Positions 29,587-32,108 of a stretch of DNA of 32,108 bases are shown here, piece by piece; the first letter of the stretch is position 1; every line of letters begins with the position of its first letter. The stretch covers positions 1 through 32,108 of the forward strand of contig CAMNAO010000019.1 of NCBI GenBank assembly GCA_946531435.1, given 5' to 3'. This DNA is from an uncultured Clostridia bacterium. GTDB taxonomy: Bacteria > Bacillota > Clostridia > Oscillospirales > Oscillospiraceae. Below the pieces are notes generated by a model, which saw nothing but the letters and a program-made list of their open reading frames with translations, searched no databases and had not been told where the DNA came from. Both the position numbers and the translations under genes were made by a program.

Positions 29587-30504
29587 TCAGGCCTGCAGGT
29601 TGATGTAGCGGCAGGCTGCCAGGGCCGCGGTGGCGCCGTCGGCCACGGCGGTGGTGAGCTGCCGTATATACTTGCTGCGGCAGTCCCCGGCCACAAAGAT
29701 GCCGGGGGTTTTGGTGAGGCACTGCTCGTCGGAGTCGAAGTAGCCGTAGCTGTTGAGCTCTGCGAGCTCCTTATAGGGCTCGTTCTCCGGAATGAGGCCG
29801 ATGGCCACAAAAAGGCCGTCGCAGGCAAGCTCCTGCCTTTCTCCGCTCTTTCGATCCTCAAGCTCCACGCCCCGGAATTCCCCGTTCCCGGTGCGAAGGG
29901 CGTTGATCTTCGTCCCGGTGATGAGCTTTACGTTGGGGCGGGAGAAGAGCGCATCCTGCAATTTCTGTTCCCCGGTGCAGAAGTCCAGGTCCTGGAGGAC
30001 GGTGACGCTTCTGCATTTTTCCGCCAGCAGGATCGCCTCCTGCAATGCGGAGTTGCCGCCGCCGGCCACGGCCACGTCCTTCCCCTTGTAAAAGTCCCCG
30101 TCGCAGACGGCACAGAAGGAGATCCCCTCGCCCACCAGCTCGTTTTCTCCGGGAAGTCCCAGCATCCGGTGCTTGACCCCGGTGGCGAGGATCACGGTCC
30201 TGCCCTCGTGGGTGCTGCCCTCCTCGGTGGTGACCAGCTTATAGCTGCCCTTGTCCTCCACGCCGGTGACGGTTTCGAACTCAATCTCCGCTCCCTGTGC
30301 CAGGATCTGATCCAGGGTGTGCTCCGCGAATTCGTTTCCGCTCATGGAGAGGGTGCCGGGATAGTTTTCCACTTTGGGGGAGTGGGTGATCTGTCCGCCG
30401 AAGCCGTTTTTCTCAATGACAAGGGCGGATTTTCCGTTTCTCAGGGCATAGAGGGCCGCCGTCATTCCGGCAGGGCCGCCGCCCACAACGATTACGTCAA
30501 TCAT
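29587..30504 (-). CDS. trxB: Thioredoxin reductase (NADPH, FAD), 305 aa
   Basis: Reduces thioredoxin- or glutaredoxin-like disulfides. FAD motif GGGPAG (8-13), redox pair C131-AVC134 followed by DGD, NADPH loop GGGNSA (about 153-158), and C-terminal FAD motif GIFVAGDCR. Normal low-molecular-weight TrxB length. The start at 30504 begins the conserved MIDVIVVGGGPAG; AAGGAAGG lies 8 nt upstream. The frame continues upstream through an inserted repeat and is not coding there. It follows the nrdD-grx gene in the same direction, so it likely reduces that protein's glutaredoxin domain (inference). The repeat element ends 19 bp before the start codon. Confidence 0.95.
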   Translation of the reverse strand: MIDVIVVGGGPAGMTAALYALRNGKSALVIEKNGFGGQITHSPKVENYPGTLSMSGNEFAEHTLDQILAQGAEIEFETVTGVEDKGSYKLVTTEEGSTHEGRTVILATGVKHRMLGLPGENELVGEGISFCAVCDGDFYKGKDVAVAGGGNSALQEAILLAEKCRSVTVLQDLDFCTGEQKLQDALFSRPNVKLITGTKINALRTGNGEFRGVELEDRKSGERQELACDGLFVAIGLIPENEPYKELAELNSYGYFDSDEQCLTKTPGIFVAGDCRSKYIRQLTTAVADGATAALAACRYINLQA

Positions 30505-30522
30505 ATCAGGTTCCTTCCTTTT

Positions 30523-30658
30523 GTAGGGGAGGGGCTTGCCCCTCCCGTAAAACTGCATCAGAAAACCGAACGGCGAATACGATGAACTTTGCGTATTCGC
30601 CGTGATCTGTTTCTTTCGTCCTGCTTCTGCTGCCGGGAGGGGCAAGCCCCTCCCCTAC
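30523..30658. mobile_element. Miniature inverted-repeat element 2 (136 bp)
   Basis: Perfect 25-bp terminal inverted repeats (30523-30547 and 30634-30658) start GTAGGGGAGGGGC. Each terminus folds on itself (GGAGGGGC/GCCCCTCC), and an inner hairpin (CGGCGAATACG/CGTATTCGCCG) is present. Same size and ends as element 1, but with different, still fully self-complementary, stem bases. It lies between nrdD-grx and trxB. Confidence 0.8.
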
Positions 30659-30686
30659 AGCGGAAACAATGATTCACTGGATATTC

Positions 30687-32108
30687 TTATGCCCGCTTCA
30701 TGAGCCAGCCCTTGATGTCGGAGACGCCGCGGTACTTCTCAAAGCCGTCGTCGGTGAGCAGCACCAGGGTGGGGGCCTGCTTGACGCCGTATTTCTCCAC
30801 AAGCTCCCGCTCCTCATCCGCGTTGTAGGTGGTGTAGGAGATGCCGGCCCGGTCCAGCAGGGCCATGGCGGCGCGGCAGTTGGGGCAGGTGGGGGTCTTG
30901 AAGAGGAGAACGTCGGGATTTCCGCCTGCCTCGGCCTTGGAGGCCTCCGCCACGGGTGCGGGCTCGACAATTGCCTCATCGGGGGCGATGAAGGGCTCTG
31001 CGGAGGCGCAGCAGCCGGGCTCCTGGGCGGCCTCAATGGCGGCGGCCGCGTTCAGATTGTCCGGATTTTTGGGCCCCTTGTGGGTCAAAACGGAATGGCC
31101 GATGTTGTAGACCTTCCGGTCCTTATACTCCTGGACCTTGCCGTCGTTCCAGTTCTGCACCGGGCGGTAGTAGCCGGTGATGCGGCTGTAGACCTCGGTC
31201 TTCTTGCCGCAGATGGGGCAGGTGAACTGCTCGCCGGTGAGATAACCGTGATCCCGGCAGACGGAGTAGGTGGGGGACAAGGTGTAGTAGGGGAGCTTGT
31301 AGTTCTCGGCGATTTTCCGCACCAGGTTCGCGGCGGCCTTCCAGTCGGGCAGCTTCTCGCCCAGGAAGGCGTGGAAGACGGTGCCGGAGGTGTAGAGGGT
31401 CTGCAGCTCATCCTGGATATCCAGGGCGGAGAACACGTCCTCGGTGTAGCCCACGGGCAGGTGGGAGGAGTTGGTGTAGTAGGGGGTGCCGTTCATGTTG
31501 GCGGTGATGATGCCGGGGAAATGGGCCACGTCGTACTTGGCGAAGCGATAGGTGGTGGACTCGGCAGGGGTGGCCTCCAGGTTGTAGAGGTCGCCGTACT
31601 TCTCCTGGTAGTCGCTGAGGCGCTCCCGCATGTGGTTCAGCACGTCCTTGGTGAACTCCTGGGTCTTGGGGTTTGTCAGGTCGGCCCTCAGCCACTTGGC
31701 GTTGAGGCCCACCTCGTTCATGCCGATGAGGCCGATGGTGGAGAAGTGATTCTCAAAGGTGCCGAGGTAGCGCTTGGTGTAGGGATAGAGGCCCTGCTCC
31801 AGAAGCCGGGTGACCACGGTGCGCTTTACCTTCAGGCTGCGGGCGGAGAGGTCCATGAGCTTGTCGAGGCGCTGATAGAACTCCTCCTCATTCTCGGAGA
31901 GGAAGGCGATCCGGGGCATGTTCAGGGTGACCACGCCAATGGAGCCGGTGGACTCGCCGGAGCCGAAGAAGCCGCCGGACTTTTTCCGCAGCTCTCTGAG
32001 GTCCAGGCGCAGACGGCAGCACATGGAGCGGACGTCGGAGGGCTCCATATCGCTGTTGATGTAGTTGGAGAAGTAGGGGGTGCCGTACTTGGCGGTCATC
32101 TCGAAGAG
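30687..32108 (-). CDS. nrdD: Anaerobic ribonucleotide reductase NrdD, C-terminal part, fused to a glutaredoxin-like domain
   Basis: The frame is open at the right edge; 473 residues are visible (numbers below count from the Met at 32099). NrdD signs: FEMTAKYGTPYFSNYINSDM, SMCCRLRLDL, GSIGVVTLNMPRIAFL, a Cys4 zinc site (CRDHG and CPICG), and the glycyl-radical region SRITGYYRP (candidate radical Gly309). After a Pro/Ala/Glu linker (about 345-390, with a GCC) comes a glutaredoxin-like domain (about 394-470) with active site TPTC-PNC (C405, C408) and the cis-Pro motif QAPTLVLL. NrdD makes dNTPs anaerobically. The fused domain may supply reducing power, with TrxB next door as its reductase (inference). 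Confidence 0.95.
   Translation of the reverse strand, partial: LFEMTAKYGTPYFSNYINSDMEPSDVRSMCCRLRLDLRELRKKSGGFFGSGESTGSIGVVTLNMPRIAFLSENEEEFYQRLDKLMDLSARSLKVKRTVVTRLLEQGLYPYTKRYLGTFENHFSTIGLIGMNEVGLNAKWLRADLTNPKTQEFTKDVLNHMRERLSDYQEKYGDLYNLEATPAESTTYRFAKYDVAHFPGIITANMNGTPYYTNSSHLPVGYTEDVFSALDIQDELQTLYTSGTVFHAFLGEKLPDWKAAANLVRKIAENYKLPYYTLSPTYSVCRDHGYLTGEQFTCPICGKKTEVYSRITGYYRPVQNWNDGKVQEYKDRKVYNIGHSVLTHKGPKNPDNLNAAAAIEAAQEPGCCASAEPFIAPDEAIVEPAPVAEASKAEAGGNPDVLLFKTPTCPNCRAAMALLDRAGISYTTYNADEERELVEKYGVKQAPTLVLLTDDGFEKYRGVSDIKGWLMKRA

Overview
The window looks like chromosome from a GC-rich anaerobic Firmicute, most likely an Oscillospiraceae/Clostridia-type gut bacterium (inference). Support comes from GGAGG-type ribosome binding sites, sigma-A promoters, a T-box riboswitch, LCP-family and lipobox proteins, an anaerobic ribonucleotide reductase, phosphotransacetylase, and DUF3842/DUF4428/DUF3810 genes. 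Most of the DNA is GC-rich with short intergenic gaps. The exception is about 3.8-5.3 kb, which is strikingly AT-rich around a tRNA-Ser gene.

Layout. (1) 1-2.1 kb, minus strand: the 5' three quarters of a UvrA-like ABC ATPase that lacks the UvrB-binding insertion, preceded by a 56-residue membrane protein. (2) 2.2-5.15 kb: a layered accessory locus beside tRNA-Ser(GGA). A promoter-bearing repeat occurs three times, each copy upstream of a different minus-strand gene (56-aa membrane protein/uvrA-like; a 460-aa double zinc-ribbon protein; a 109-aa membrane-anchored protein). One copy also carries a truncated tRNA-Ser plus its terminator in a 222-bp duplication. No integrase is present. (3) 5.3-7.5 kb: a surface lipoprotein of about eight Ig-like modules. 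(4) 7.7-14.4 kb, plus strand: malQ, mnmE with a DUF3842 gene, then a HAD phosphatase, an LCP cell-wall ligase and a DUF3810 membrane protein with an HExxH motif. (5) 14.4-18.1 kb: an intergenic region with two identical terminators around a 137-bp miniature inverted-repeat element, then a minus-strand operon for a repeat/transglutaminase-like secreted protein, an acidic lipoprotein and a membrane acyltransferase. (6) 18.2-24.1 kb, minus: pta, and upstream of it an operon of three lipoproteins (M3-type zinc peptidase and two paralogous leucine-rich-repeat proteins). (7) 24.2-26.7 kb, plus: mntP, then a Trp-specific T-box controlling an orphan TrpB2. (8) 26.7-32.1 kb, minus: an alpha/beta hydrolase, a MATE exporter, trxB, and the C-terminal part of NrdD fused to a glutaredoxin-like domain. 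A second miniature inverted-repeat element sits between nrdD and trxB.

How parts fit together: NrdD-Grx and TrxB look like a deoxyribonucleotide synthesis plus thiol-reduction pair. The HAD-LCP-DUF3810 run, the transglutaminase operon, the lipoprotein triad and the Ig-like lipoprotein all concern the cell envelope. The strongest unexplained structure is the tRNA-Ser locus, where promoter cassettes seem to have been copied with successive gene insertions.
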